Source: Bacteroidota bacterium (lineage in GTDB: Bacteria > Bacteroidota > Bacteroidia > Bacteroidales > Paludibacteraceae). From it: a stretch of 5,533 nt of DNA. The position numbers were made by a program, and so were the translations under genes. Numbering within the stretch: position 1 is the stretch's first letter; every line of letters starts with the position of its first letter. This document shows, one piece after another, positions 1 to 4,845 of the stretch. The notes beneath the pieces are model-generated. The model made no database searches. It saw only the letters and a program-made list of their open reading frames with translations, and was not told the origin of the DNA. Location of the stretch: contig JAFNAU010000208.1 in NCBI GenBank assembly GCA_017860335.1, forward strand, positions 1 to 5,533. Direction: 5' to 3'.

Positions 1-30
1 TTTCCTTTGTAATTATCAAATTCTAATCAT

Positions 31-1056
31 ATGAAAATAGGAATCCTTTCTTCAGGTGGCGATTGTCCGGGGATAAACGCTACCATTCGTGGTGTAGGTA
101 AAACTGCAATCAATGATTATGGCATGGAAGTAATCGGTATTCAGAACGGATTTTCTGGCTTATTGTACAAGGACATCAGCGCTCTCACCGAATCATCATT
201 ATCCGGTATTCTTACCATGGGAGGAACTATTCTGGGTACAGCCCGTGAAAAAGAGTTTCGAAAAATTCTGAAATCCCCTGACAAAAAAGACCAGGAAGTC
301 ATCAAAAAAAGTTACAAGGAACTTGATCTGGATTGCCTGGTTTGTATCGGAGGCAATGGCACACAAAAAACAACCTGGGCTCTGTCTAAGTTGGGTTTGA
401 ACGTGATCGGCATACCAAAAACCATTGATAACGATGTCTTTGGGACTGATATTACTTTCGGTTTCAGTACTGCCGTCGATATTGCAACAGAAGCTATTGA
501 CAGGCTTCACTCCACGGCCAGTTCGCATCAGCGTGTCATGGTCATCGAACTGATGGGGCATCACGCAGGATGGATTACTTTATATGCAGGTATGGCTGGT
601 GGTGCTGATGTCATACTCCTACCGGAGTTAGGATACAATATGGATACCATCATCGAGGTTCTGAATAACCGTAAAAAAAACGGAAAACCCTATTCGATAG
701 TTGCAGTGGCAGAAGGGATTGAAGTGGAAGGTGGAACAGACGGACATCATCCAGCAACTTATTTTGCCCGAGAAATTGAAAAGCGAACAGGTATTGAATC
801 ACGCGAGACAGTATTAGGCTACATTCAACGTGGCGGATCACCATCGGCTCACGATCGAAATCTGGGTACCATGCTCGGTGGTTATGCCGCCAAATTAATC
901 GCAGAGAAAAAATTCGGGCGTATGGTGTCCGTTAAAGGGCAAAAAATTACCGATGTTTCACTCGAGGAAGTTGCGGGAAAACTTCGAATAGTTAAACCAG
1001 ATGATCCTATGGTTCTTCAGGGAAAGAGAATGGGGATTTCATTTGGAATAAAATAA
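31..1056 (+). CDS. pfkA: 6-phosphofructokinase, group III (PfkA family)
   Basis: This 341-residue cytoplasmic enzyme phosphorylates fructose 6-phosphate to fructose 1,6-bisphosphate in glycolysis. Visible landmarks are the N-terminal nucleotide loop SSGGDCPGINA (residues 7-17), GGNGT (107-111), PKTIDND (129-135, with Asp133 as the expected catalytic base), SSHQR (164-168), MGHHAGW (175-181), the sugar-phosphate Glu199 in LLPE, and YIQRGGSP (264-271). Length is normal for a short bacterial PFK. Gly110 at the phosphoryl-donor discriminating position points to ATP, because PPi enzymes carry Asp there. Lys130 in PKTIDND is typical of PPi-type and group III enzymes, and Asn109 replaces the usual Asp of GGDG. 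I therefore infer an ATP-dependent group III enzyme, with donor specificity unproven. The ATG fits the family N-terminus exactly. No Shine-Dalgarno precedes it, and the promoter is probably outside the window. It ends at a hairpin shared with the convergent rplT operon. Confidence 0.95.
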   Translation: MKIGILSSGGDCPGINATIRGVGKTAINDYGMEVIGIQNGFSGLLYKDISALTESSLSGILTMGGTILGTAREKEFRKILKSPDKKDQEVIKKSYKELDLDCLVCIGGNGTQKTTWALSKLGLNVIGIPKTIDNDVFGTDITFGFSTAVDIATEAIDRLHSTASSHQRVMVIELMGHHAGWITLYAGMAGGADVILLPELGYNMDTIIEVLNNRKKNGKPYSIVAVAEGIEVEGGTDGHHPATYFAREIEKRTGIESRETVLGYIQRGGSPSAHDRNLGTMLGGYAAKLIAEKKFGRMVSVKGQKITDVSLEEVAGKLRIVKPDDPMVLQGKRMGISFGIK

Positions 1057-1077
1057 GACAGAAATTCCATCAAATAA

Positions 1078-1115
1078 AAAACCGCAATACCCTTACAGGT
1101 TGCGGTTTTCTTTTT
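1078..1115. terminator. Bidirectional intrinsic terminator between pfkA and rplT
   Basis: A perfect 10-bp stem pairs AAAACCGCAA (1078-1087) with TTGCGGTTTT (1100-1109) around a 12-nt loop. A T-rich tract to 1115 follows on the plus strand. The A-rich bases at 1071-1081 give the U tract when it is read on the minus strand. It lies 21 nt after the pfkA stop and about 45 nt after the rplT stop, so it can end both convergent transcripts. Confidence 0.85.
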
Positions 1116-1159
1116 ATCTACAAAGTCAGACTATATCCAACTTTTAATTGCTTGATTGT

Positions 1160-1510
1160 TTAAGCGTTTTTCGCTTTTTTTACGATTGCACTGAATGCTT
1201 CAGGATGATTCATTGCCAGGTCGGCTAATACTTTACGGTTCATTTCGATACCTGATTTGTGTAAAGCACCCATCAATTTTGAATATGACATACCTTCAAG
1301 ACGTGCAGCAGCATTAATACGCTGAATCCATAATGCGCGGAAATTGCGTTTTTTGTTTTTGCGGTCACGATAGGCATACTGAAGACCTTTTTCCCATGTA
1401 TTTTTGGCTACAGTCCAAACATTACGGCGTCCGCCGAAATAACCTCTGGTGAGGCTTAAAATTCTTTTTCTTCTTTTACGTGAAGCAACGTGATTTACTG
1501 ATCTTGGCAT
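1160..1510 (-). CDS. rplT: 50S ribosomal protein L20 (bL20)
   Basis: This 116-residue protein is the standard bL20, which binds 23S rRNA and is needed early in 50S assembly. The very basic N-terminal extension starts MPRSVNHVASRKRRK and continues to RGYFGGRRNVW (22-32). It is followed by the conserved globular part with RNFRALWIQRINAAAR (55-70), MSYSKLM (74-80) and NRKVLADLA (91-99). Length and both ends match the family, with no damage. It is the last gene of infC-rpmI-rplT, and 107 nt of non-coding sequence separate it from rpmI, which is long for this operon. In Escherichia coli L20 represses its own operon by binding the mRNA; whether that happens here cannot be read directly, though the gap before it may fold. 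No Shine-Dalgarno is visible before the ATG. Confidence 0.98.
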   Translation of the reverse strand: MPRSVNHVASRKRRKRILSLTRGYFGGRRNVWTVAKNTWEKGLQYAYRDRKNKKRNFRALWIQRINAAARLEGMSYSKLMGALHKSGIEMNRKVLADLAMNHPEAFSAIVKKAKNA

Positions 1511-1617
1511 AATTTTAATGAATTGTGAACGTTAGCGCCGCATTTTCTTGCGATCTTTCAGGCTAAACACTCGATTTTACAATAAAAGAAAATTTGATTA
1601 AAAAAATTGATTTTGAC
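1511..1617 (-). promoter_or_regulatory. Possible structured leader between rpmI and rplT
   Basis: The 107 nt upstream of rplT contain no ORF of note. Read on the minus strand, TTAGC (1566-1562) can pair with GCTAA (1536-1532). This encloses a smaller CGC/GCG pairing (1552-1550 with 1541-1539) and purine-rich loops. The stems are short, so this is only a candidate RNA structure, conceivably for L20 feedback. No TAnnTTTG promoter word was found in the gap. Confidence 0.25.
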
Positions 1618-1815
1618 TTATTTCAACCGAAGTAAAGATTTAACTTCGTGTGTATCTACACTGCTAACCAAACCAGTCAGAGTAAGATTACGTTTTTGCT
1701 TTTTAGTCTTTTTAGTCAAAATGTGACTTTTATAAGCATGTTTTCTTTTGATTTTTCCTGTTCCGGTAAGAGCGAATCTTTTTTTGGCACCGGAGTTAGT
1801 TTTCATTTTTGGCAT
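1618..1815 (-). CDS. rpmI: 50S ribosomal protein L35 (bL35)
   Basis: This small, very basic 65-residue protein is the usual length for bL35, a component of the large ribosomal subunit. The family pattern is clear: MPKMKTNSGAKKRFALTGTG at residues 1-20, then KIKRKHAYKSHIL (21-33), a lysine-rich stretch KKTKKQKRNL (35-44) and a short C-terminal helix ending LLRLK. It is the middle gene of infC-rpmI-rplT, a conserved order across bacteria. It begins 33 nt after the infC stop, so co-transcription is very likely. An AAGAGA stretch just before the ATG is at best a weak ribosome-binding site. Nothing is abnormal in the protein. Confidence 0.97.
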   Translation of the reverse strand: MPKMKTNSGAKKRFALTGTGKIKRKHAYKSHILTKKTKKQKRNLTLTGLVSSVDTHEVKSLLRLK

Positions 1816-1848
1816 CGTTTCTCTTTTTTATATATTATTGGAATTCAA

Positions 1849-2409
1849 TCATTTTGTTTTTTTGGGAGATAAGAATATAATCATTCTTTTTCCTTCCAAC
1901 TGCGGGAGCTGATCAACCTTAGCATAATCTTCCAGGTCATTGGCAAACCGGAGCAATAATACTTCGCCTTGTTCTTTGAATAAAATTGATCTTCCCTTAA
2001 AAAACACAAAAGCCTTTACTTTGCAACCTTCTTTCAGAAAACTGATGGCATGTTTAAGTTTGAAATTATAATCATGTTCATCTGTCTGAGGTCCGAAACG
2101 TATTTCTTTCAGAACCACCTTCGCGGCTTTTGCCTTTTGTTCCTTTTCACGTTTCTTCTGCTGATAAAGAAACTTCTGATAATCAACAATTTTACAAACT
2201 GGAGGTACTGCTGATGGCGAGATTTCAACTAAATCCAATTCCAGTTCTTCGGCTATGCGGAGAGCTTCTTCAAACGAAACAATTCCTTGTTCCACATTGT
2301 CTCCAACAAGTCTTACTTCCTTTACACCTTTGATTTTCTCATTGATGCGATTAGGCATATCTTTTTCTTTCTGACCTTGCCTTGGCTTGATTATTAATTG
2401 TTTAGCTAT
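1849..2409 (-). CDS. infC: Translation initiation factor IF-3, likely AUA start
   Basis: IF3 binds the 30S subunit, keeps it apart from 50S and proofreads start codon and initiator tRNA. With the start chosen here the protein has 186 residues. The N-terminal domain carries RINEKI (21-26), DLVEISPSA (59-67) and PPVCKI (69-74). The lysine-rich linker helix DYQKFLYQQKKR spans 76-87, and the C-terminal domain runs from KEIRFGPQTDEHDYNFK (101-117) to the SPKKTK end. The first ATG (2358) would give 169 residues starting right at the RIN motif. The frame stays open upstream for 17 codons to an ATA at 2409, nine bases after a perfect AGGAGG. The added sequence is basic, like the N-terminus of other IF3 proteins. 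Rare start codons (AUU in E. coli) are known for infC and give IF3 autocontrol. It heads the infC-rpmI-rplT operon here. thrS, often just upstream in other bacteria, is absent from the adjacent position. Confidence 0.95.
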   Translation of the reverse strand: MAKQLIIKPRQGQKEKDMPNRINEKIKGVKEVRLVGDNVEQGIVSFEEALRIAEELELDLVEISPSAVPPVCKIVDYQKFLYQQKKREKEQKAKAAKVVLKEIRFGPQTDEHDYNFKLKHAISFLKEGCKVKAFVFFKGRSILFKEQGEVLLLRFANDLEDYAKVDQLPQLEGKRMIIFLSPKKTK

Positions 2410-2418
2410 TGCTTGTTT

Positions 2419-2424
2419 CCTCCT
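2419..2424 (-). promoter_or_regulatory. Perfect Shine-Dalgarno AGGAGG of infC
   Basis: AGGAGG reads on the minus strand nine bases before the in-frame ATA at 2409-2407. It is 60 bases before the first ATG of infC at 2358, too far to serve that codon. It is the only strong Shine-Dalgarno seen before any gene in this window, which fits a special, regulated start rather than general practice in this phylum. Confidence 0.75.
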
Positions 2425-2456
2425 AAAATTTATAATGAAACATTTTTTGTTTTAGG
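2422..2456 (-). promoter_or_regulatory. infC leader hairpin that can mask the ribosome-binding site
   Basis: On the minus strand CCTAAAA (2456-2450) is exactly complementary to TTTTAGG (2428-2422). The second arm includes the first half of AGGAGG. Inside the loop AATG (2444-2441) can pair with CATT (2437-2434). The outer stem would start at about the predicted transcript 5' end. This is a candidate switch: a closed form hides part of the Shine-Dalgarno. It is AT-rich, so stability would be modest. Confidence 0.4.
2423..2443 (-). other. Six-codon upstream ORF overlapping the infC ribosome-binding site
   Basis: An ATG at 2443 opens a tiny frame encoding MFHYKF. It stops at TAG (2425-2423), whose last two bases are the first two of AGGAGG. 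It lies within the predicted infC leader. Such a frame could arise by chance. If it is translated, a terminating ribosome would cover or free the infC start region. Confidence 0.25.
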
Positions 2457-2459
2457 GTG

Positions 2460-2467
2460 CAAATATA
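2460..2467 (-). promoter_or_regulatory. Putative infC operon promoter, -7 box TATATTTG
   Basis: TATATTTG matches the Bacteroidetes primary-sigma -7 consensus TAnnTTTG exactly. No convincing TTG was found about 20 bases further upstream, where the -33 element should be. Transcription would begin near 2455, giving a leader of about 46 nt that starts at the hairpin arm and ends at the ATA start. Confidence 0.55.
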
Positions 2468-2517
2468 ACACATTTTTTTAAATTATAAAAATAATGCTCT
2501 AATGATTATTCATACAA

Positions 2518-2534
2518 CCGATGACATATATCGG
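2518..2534. repeat. Short inverted repeat CCGAT-N7-ATCGG
   Basis: A 5-bp dyad with a 7-base spacer lies in the divergent infC/rlpA control region, about 135-150 bases upstream of the predicted sigma-54 transcript start. That is a distance at which enhancer-binding proteins commonly sit. A repeat this short is expected by chance in a region of this size, so it is a weak operator candidate only. Confidence 0.2.
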
Positions 2535-2640
2535 GTAAAAGCAATCTGCATCAACTCACAAAACAAATTAACTATTTTGACGTTATTACTATAAGGTGAA
2601 CAATCTAATTGTGTATAAAAAAAAGCAATAAACTCAAAAA

Positions 2641-2657
2641 TTGGCACAAAAATTGCC
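2641..2657 (+). promoter_or_regulatory. Sigma-54 (RpoN) -24/-12 promoter upstream of the RlpA-like gene
   Basis: The sequence TTGGCAC, five A residues, then TTGCC matches the sigma-54 consensus TGGCAC-N5-TTGC. The invariant GG (2643-2644) and GC (2655-2656) have the required spacing. The predicted transcript start is near 2668, leaving a leader of about 34 nt to the ATG at 2702. Such promoters need an ATP-hydrolysing enhancer-binding activator, none of which is encoded in this window. Confidence 0.7.
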
Positions 2658-2701
2658 TTGTAATGACTTCTTACCTCTATCACATTATAAACTTACTTTT
2701 A

Positions 2702-3193
2702 ATGAAATTGTATAAATTTCCTGTCATTTTGTTCTTAATCATGTTAGCAATAGGTTCATACGGCCAGAAGACTGGCAACGCATCCTATTATGGCAACAAT
2801 CTTCATGGCCGGAAAACTGCTAACGGGAAACCTTATCATCGCGACAGTCTGACCTGTGCACACAGAAGCTATCCGTTTGGCACGCTCCTAAAAATCCAAA
2901 ATCTAAATAACGGAAAAGAAGTGATTGTAAAAGTTACTGACCGGGGCCCTTTTGTAAGGGGACGAGTCGTTGATTTATCCTACGCTGCTGCCAAACAGAT
3001 TGGATTAATCGGACATGGAACAGTAAGAGTAGAAGTGACAAAATTTGATCCATTGAAGACTATTGAGGAATTTTATAATATGGATAGTCTGGGATTAATA
3101 AAGTTCAAAACTTTTCCCGACTCTATATTTTGGCCCATTAAGTCAACCACTCCTCAATCTGATTATCTGCCTGTCGCTCCTAAAAAACCGTAA
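2702..3193 (+). CDS. rlpA: Exported RlpA-like double-psi beta-barrel protein
   Basis: This 163-residue protein has an N-terminal signal peptide (residues 1-21, hydrophobic core VILFLIMLAIG, likely cut before Gln22). An RlpA-type double-psi beta-barrel follows at about 25-113: ASYYGNNLHGRKTANG (27-42), LTCAHRSYPFGT (50-61) and VTDRGPFVRGRVVDLSYAAA (78-97). A short C-terminal tail of unknown role completes it. Some RlpA proteins are septal lytic transglycosylases acting on denuded peptidoglycan. Asp80 of TDRGPF matches the catalytic Asp, but the position 37 residues earlier, normally Glu in NGE, is Lys43, so activity is doubtful. There is no lipobox Cys and no SPOR domain, unlike E. coli RlpA. 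The frame is open back to a TTG at 2609, but the signal peptide and a sigma-54 promoter at 2641-2657 both favour ATG 2702. It is a single-gene unit ending at a hairpin. Confidence 0.9.
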   Translation: MKLYKFPVILFLIMLAIGSYGQKTGNASYYGNNLHGRKTANGKPYHRDSLTCAHRSYPFGTLLKIQNLNNGKEVIVKVTDRGPFVRGRVVDLSYAAAKQIGLIGHGTVRVEVTKFDPLKTIEEFYNMDSLGLIKFKTFPDSIFWPIKSTTPQSDYLPVAPKKP

Positions 3194-3243
3194 ACCGGTA
3201 AACTCCAGCAGATAAGAAGATGAACATTCTATGTATTTAGGAC

Positions 3244-3274
3244 AAAAAAAGCCGAAATAAATCCGGCTTTTTTT
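3244..3274. terminator. Bidirectional intrinsic terminator between rlpA and the Lrp-type gene
   Basis: An 11-bp perfect stem is formed by AAAAAAAGCCG (3244-3254) and CGGCTTTTTTT (3264-3274) around a 9-nt loop. The seven T residues serve the plus strand. The seven A residues give a U tract for the minus strand. It sits 50 nt after the RlpA-like stop and 22 nt after the end of the convergent Lrp-type gene. Confidence 0.88.
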
Positions 3275-3296
3275 AATGACTATTTAATTAGAGATT

Positions 3297-3800
3297 TTAC
3301 TCCTCTTCAATATCATCCAGATCATCTTCTCCAACTTCAAAAACAGAAAGCTGACGTTTAAATATTTCATCAAGCGACAACTGGAAAGTTTCAGTATGAC
3401 CTACACCATCAATCAAGGTCAGATGTTCCAGGATAATTTGTAACAAATGGCGATTGTCTTTGGCATAAATTTTTATAAACATAGAGTATTTGCCGGTAGC
3501 ATAATGGCATTCAACCACTTCGGGAATTCTTTTCAGTTCCGAGACTACAGAGTCGAACTTTTTTATGTCCGTAAGTACAATTCCAATATACGCACAGGTT
3601 TGATAACCTATTTTGTACGTATCTACAACAAACTCAGATCCCTTTATTATTCCAAGGTTGCGTAATTTTTGTATACGCTGATGAATGGCTGCTCCCGAAA
3701 CATTACATTCCCTGGCAACCTCTAAAAAAGGTATTCTGGCATCCTTTGATATTAATTGAAGGATCTTTTTATCCAGCCTGTCAATTTGATGATGTCCCAT
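3297..3800 (-). CDS. Lrp/AsnC family transcriptional regulator
   Basis: This 167-residue DNA-binding protein is slightly longer than the usual 150-160 for the family. The N-terminal winged helix-turn-helix (about 5-64) reads IDRLDKKILQLISKDARIPF, then VARECNVSGAAIHQRIQKL with recognition helix SGAAIHQRIQKL (35-46), and ends LGIIKG. The C-terminal ligand-binding and oligomerisation (RAM) domain spans about 68-142, including VVECHYATGKYSMFIKIYAKD (95-115) and the GVGHTETF strand. A very acidic tail (GEDDLDDIEEE, 157-167) follows the barrel and may be lineage-specific. Family members usually sense amino acids and often regulate themselves. The ligand and targets here are unknown, since no amino-acid gene is adjacent. 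The ATG fits the family start, with no Shine-Dalgarno. A TACATTTG box lies upstream. Confidence 0.93.
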   Translation of the reverse strand: MGHHQIDRLDKKILQLISKDARIPFLEVARECNVSGAAIHQRIQKLRNLGIIKGSEFVVDTYKIGYQTCAYIGIVLTDIKKFDSVVSELKRIPEVVECHYATGKYSMFIKIYAKDNRHLLQIILEHLTLIDGVGHTETFQLSLDEIFKRQLSVFEVGEDDLDDIEEE

Positions 3801-3859
3801 TACTTTGTGTTTTTTATGTTATTTCTTATTTTATTTTTAAATCTTTATACTATCCGACA

Positions 3860-3886
3860 CAAATGTATCAAAATTTATTGATTCAA
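3860..3886 (-). promoter_or_regulatory. Putative promoter of the Lrp-type gene
   Basis: TACATTTG (3867-3860) is an exact match to the Bacteroidetes -7 box TAnnTTTG. A TTG (3886-3884) lies 16 bases upstream, somewhat closer than the usual -33 spacing of about 19-21. The predicted leader is about 55 nt. An AT-rich inverted repeat, TTAATT-N2-AATTAA (3914-3927), lies a further 47 bases upstream and could be an operator, perhaps for autoregulation. Confidence 0.5.
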
Positions 3887-3933
3887 CCTAACTAAATACT
3901 TCAAATTATTACTTTAATTTCAATTAATATACA

Positions 3934-4008
3934 TTATCGATATTTTCCGCTTTTACAGTCTTCCATAATACTTAAATAGCTTTGATAGCGTTTCTCTGAA
4001 GAAATGTC
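3934..4008 (-). pseudogene. rsgA: Out-of-frame remnant of the RsgA C-terminal tail
   Basis: In the reading frame one base later than rsgA, the minus strand from about 4008 encodes DISSEKRYQSYL and then SIMEDCKSGKYR, ending at TAA (3936-3934). This is the normal last stretch of Bacteroidetes RsgA proteins (SESRYxSYL...GKYR type). It is not translated as part of the current rsgA frame, which stops at 3953 inside it. The frame has no credible start of its own, so it is a relic of the same gene after a deletion. Confidence 0.8.
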
Positions 4009-4753
4009 CCACCTCATTTCCCTGCATATCAATCGTTCCGAACCCTTTAATACCCGGAGTATCAATAATAAATCCCTCATCGTCCAGTAGGAACATTTCC
4101 GAAAATGTTGTAGTATGCATACCTTTATTATGATACTCTGATATTTCATTGGTACGTACATCAGAGTTTGGTGCAAGCATATTGATAAGCGTTGACTTTC
4201 CCACACCGGAATTGCCCGAAAGAAGGGTTGTTTTATGGCTTAAATATTCTTTAAGCTCAGGTACCGAATCGCCTGTAATAGCTGACACCAAAAACACAGG
4301 ATAACCAATTGTTTCATAAAGATTTTTCAATGCCGCTGCAAATGCCGATTCATCGTCAGAATATCTGTCTGTTTTATTAATTACCAGGCAAGCGGGTACC
4401 TGATATGCTTCGGCTGTGGCCAAAAACCGGTCAATAAATACAGTAGATGTTTCAGGGTAATTTACAGTTATAACGAGTGCTACCAGGTCGAGATTAGCTG
4501 CAAGTATTTGTGAGTATTTCGAAAGGTTGGATGAGCGGCGGACGATGTAGTTTTTTCGGGTGCAGATTTCGTGAATCATAGCAGTGCCATCGGTACTGAG
4601 AGTGAGTTTCACTCTGTCGCCGACAGCAATCGGATTGGTACTGCGAATATCTTTGATGCGAAAATTTCCCTTGATTTTGCAATCAATAATTTCACCCTCA
4701 TCTGTTCGAACAGTGTACCAACTGCCTGTATTCTTTACTACAAGTCCCTGCAT
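3953..4753 (-). CDS. rsgA: Ribosome small subunit GTPase RsgA, C-terminus damaged
   Basis: RsgA is a circularly permuted GTPase that checks and helps release late 30S subunits. The 266 residues begin MQGLVVKNTGSWYTVRT and form an OB fold (about 1-65). The GTPase order is G4 NKTD (126-129), G5 SAITG (157-161), P-loop GNSGVGKST (180-188), switch I HTTT (213-216) and G3 DTPG (231-234). It then reads IDMQGNEVGHFF (241-252). Normally a zinc-binding segment of the FxNCxHxxEPGC type follows, giving about 305 residues. Here 14 unrelated residues lead to a stop, and the true tail continues in another frame, so about 100 bases (3k+2) seem deleted. The product probably lacks zinc binding and may be unstable or inactive. 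An upstream in-frame ATG (4795) would add 14 non-family residues inside a hairpin and was not chosen. It follows frr, as in many Bacteroidetes. Confidence 0.88.
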   Translation of the reverse strand: MQGLVVKNTGSWYTVRTDEGEIIDCKIKGNFRIKDIRSTNPIAVGDRVKLTLSTDGTAMIHEICTRKNYIVRRSSNLSKYSQILAANLDLVALVITVNYPETSTVFIDRFLATAEAYQVPACLVINKTDRYSDDESAFAAALKNLYETIGYPVFLVSAITGDSVPELKEYLSHKTTLLSGNSGVGKSTLINMLAPNSDVRTNEISEYHNKGMHTTTFSEMFLLDDEGFIIDTPGIKGFGTIDMQGNEVGHFFRETLSKLFKYYGRL

Positions 4754-4772
4754 TATAAATTTCTGTTCTGAT

Positions 4773-4809
4773 AAAAAATTTCGGTCATCCCACATCTCCA
4801 GGACGACCG
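4773..4809 (-). terminator. Hairpin with U tract between frr and rsgA (terminator or attenuator)
   Basis: In minus-strand RNA CGGUCGUCC (4809-4801) pairs with GGAUGACCG (4790-4782), giving nine continuous pairs including one G-U, around a 10-nt loop. After one A-A mismatch, UUAAA-type pairing continues outward. Six U residues follow at 4778-4773. The hairpin is 36 nt after the frr stop and ends 28 bases before the rsgA ATG. It could terminate or attenuate read-through from frr into rsgA. Confidence 0.5.
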
Positions 4810-4828
4810 TAATTTCGAATACATTCTT

Positions 4829-4845
4829 TCGGTAAAATTGACCGA
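4829..4845 (-). repeat. Small hairpin immediately after the frr stop codon
   Basis: TCGGT and ACCGA form a 5-bp stem with a 7-nt loop, directly abutting the frr TAA (4848-4846). There is no U tract, so it is not a stand-alone terminator. It may be an RNA 3'-end stabiliser or processing feature, or chance. Confidence 0.3.

Noticed and set aside
199..564. Minus-strand frame inside pfkA
   Set aside because: It is a shadow of a well-conserved coding sequence, with no recognisable motif or start signal.
1648..1872. Plus-strand frame across rpmI
   Set aside because: It is antisense to a certain ribosomal protein gene. Its composition is that of a complement reading (rich in Phe and Ser), and no family is recognisable.
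2573..2579. TATTTTG on the plus strand as a housekeeping promoter for the RlpA-like gene
   Set aside because: It is one base short of TAnnTTTG and no -33 TTG precedes it. The sigma-54 site is a far better match.
2609..2701. Extended N-terminus of the RlpA-like protein from a TTG at 2609
   Set aside because: It would put 31 non-family residues before a clear signal peptide, and a sigma-54 promoter lies inside this stretch.
3934..4206. A separate 90-residue minus-strand gene overlapping rsgA
   Set aside because: Only its last 24 or so residues are protein-like, and they are the displaced RsgA tail. The rest is an out-of-frame reading of rsgA.
4754..4795. Longer rsgA start at ATG 4795
   Set aside because: The 14 added residues do not resemble RsgA and lie in the hairpin. 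The family start MQGLVVKNTGSWY fits the ATG at 4753.
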